Below are positions 62,782 through 64,000 of a DNA stretch of 64,000 bases, in pieces (position 1 is the stretch's first letter; every line of letters starts with the position of its first letter). Under the pieces are notes generated by a model. That model was given only the letters and a program-made list of their open reading frames with translations, was not told where the DNA came from and made no database searches. This DNA comes from Nothophaeocryptopus gaeumannii (Eukaryota > Ascomycota > Dothideomycetes > Mycosphaerellales > Mycosphaerellaceae). The position numbers were made by a program, and so were the translations under genes. The DNA is taken from the NCBI GenBank assembly GCA_031771865.1, contig JASISA010000010.1:744001-808000 (forward strand), read 5' to 3'.

Positions 62782-64000
62782 TTTGACGACTTGTTCCTTC
62801 GATCAAGCTTTTGATGGTTTTGGTAGGAGGGTCAAGGTGGATGTTGATCTGGAGAGGGTGAGATCGAGGAGTAGAATCCTGATACATCTTCCAACTGGTG
62901 GTACATGGCCGTATATCAACATCAATGCCCCGCACAGTCAGGTGCTTCGGGAAAGAGGAGCTTTTGCGTATTCCACTTCGAACCGGACAAGGATGTAAAG
63001 GGAGTTGAGATGAGCAGGCTGCAGGTGTAGCTTACGCCACGCGGGCCAAACAGCAATGAGAATTGGCTGCAAGGAGTCGAGAGGCTCGTCGCGGCGATAT
63101 CCATCTTTGGTGAACAGACTCGCCGAAAGGAAGAGGAGTTGCCTTCCAACTGTAGTGCCAAGCACGATGGCCATGCCCTTTTTGGATCGAGGTTCACGAA
63201 CGCAATGCAGCAAGCCAAGGGCCAGCGAGGTACACCGCTTGTCTACATCCTCACATCGACCTCTATCCTGTGAGTTGCAGGCCCGCACGCCTCTCGTTCC
63301 CATCTCCAAGCCACTCTCAGCCAGTGAACGGATGTGCGGAGAATCCTGGTCTGGCAGGCATCACCGCAGTTGCTCGGCGCATGATCGAGTCCACAGCCCA
63401 GCCAAAAGCGATCGCGTTGCACCAGGGTCAAAGCAATGAGCTGTGTTGCAAAGGCCTGAGAGCTTGCGGCTGCGTTGACCTCTCAATGCCTTCGAAACCA
63501 CCAGTACCTCGATACCTCCACCTTGATGCCCCTACCAAACACCTGGATATCAGCTACTGTATCGATATTCGATGGACACCAGCTTGCTCCCACTTCAGCA
63601 ACGACCTCTGAATCGGCGTCTTACTACACATGCTGCCCGGCTGCAACAGATCAAGCGATTCTGACAACACCTGAAGTCCATATAGAACCGATCCACACTA
63701 CTCCTGTAGCTCCAACGGAAGCGGGCAGCGACTCGCAGGACCATTCCTCCCGCAACCTTCTCCTCTGCCAACACTACCAAAAACACTGACTGGAGAGGGG
63801 GCATATGGGGCCTGAAGAACGTACCGAGCATGCATGGCATTGGCTGGATTCGAGAGCTGCCATGTGAGAGAGAATACGTAACGCCCCATGGCTGGTACCC
63901 TGCAGCAGCTCAAGGTCGAACTCTCTCCACATTTTCACACGACGTACGCAACTGTCCTGCAGGCGCACTCGCGGACCTGCAAGCATCTTTGCGGGGAACC
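62782..64000. other. Alcohol oxidase upstream region to window edge
   Basis: No recognisable gene; small overlapping frames on both strands. A gene cut by the right edge cannot be excluded. Confidence 0.4.

Noticed and set aside
1..64000. CRISPR array, rRNA genes, prophage or bacterial operon structure
   Set aside because: No spaced direct repeats, no 5S/18S/28S signature, and spliced eukaryotic genes throughout.

Overview
The window is nuclear DNA of a filamentous ascomycete (Pezizomycotina). Genes lie on both strands, with introns of about 50-65 nt, GT-AG ends and CTAAC/CTGAC-type branch points. The gene families are typical of moulds: Zn2Cys6 factor, MAP kinase, GMC alcohol oxidase, fungal laccase, VID27, THI4. 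I suspect a dothideomycete, but the sequence alone does not prove it. About thirty protein-coding genes can be supported. I rebuilt their splice sites by hand by matching reading frame, splice consensus and family alignment from memory. No tRNA, rRNA or CRISPR array was seen.

Layout. 1-4.15 kb: no recognisable gene. 4.15-5.3 kb: Fus3/Kss1/Pmk1-type MAP kinase. 7.2-9.2 kb: a decayed laccase. 9.4-10.8 kb: a conserved fungal protein, followed by a 340-bp MITE with TA target duplication. 11.9-17.6 kb: an arsenic-resistance cluster of two divergent pairs (arsH/MFS transporter and rhodanese-type arsenate reductase/ACR3). Both divergent promoters carry the same composite motif with identical spacing. 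19.6-22.2 kb: a calpain-type protease. 23.2-29.8 kb: phenolic acid decarboxylase, SnoaL-like protein, a hypothetical, an ankyrin protein, a kelch protein and a quinone oxidoreductase. 30.5-37.8 kb: Zn2Cys6 factor, BPL_N-type amidotransferase-like protein, a broken RNase H-like gene, MED4 and an aldehyde dehydrogenase. 39-46 kb: two single-pass membrane proteins, a small hypothetical, a GH43 glycosidase and a frameshifted cysteine-rich secreted-type gene. 46-53 kb: a C2H2 zinc-finger protein, a proline-rich protein, a DPH7-like WD protein and a lipocalin-like protein. 55-56.4 kb: THI4 with a TPP riboswitch in its 5' leader. 57.7-62.8 kb: VID27 and a peroxisomal alcohol oxidase.

How the genes work together. 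The clear functional unit is the arsenic cluster: reduction of arsenate (rhodanese/ACR2-like), extrusion of arsenite (ACR3), oxidation of trivalent organoarsenicals (ArsH), and an MFS carrier of the monocarboxylate-porter type whose role is unknown. The shared promoter element suggests one regulatory input for all four genes. THI4 is a second self-contained unit, in which the riboswitch ties splicing of the leader intron to thiamine pyrophosphate. The rest is ordinary housekeeping and degradative gene content without obvious operon-like logic.
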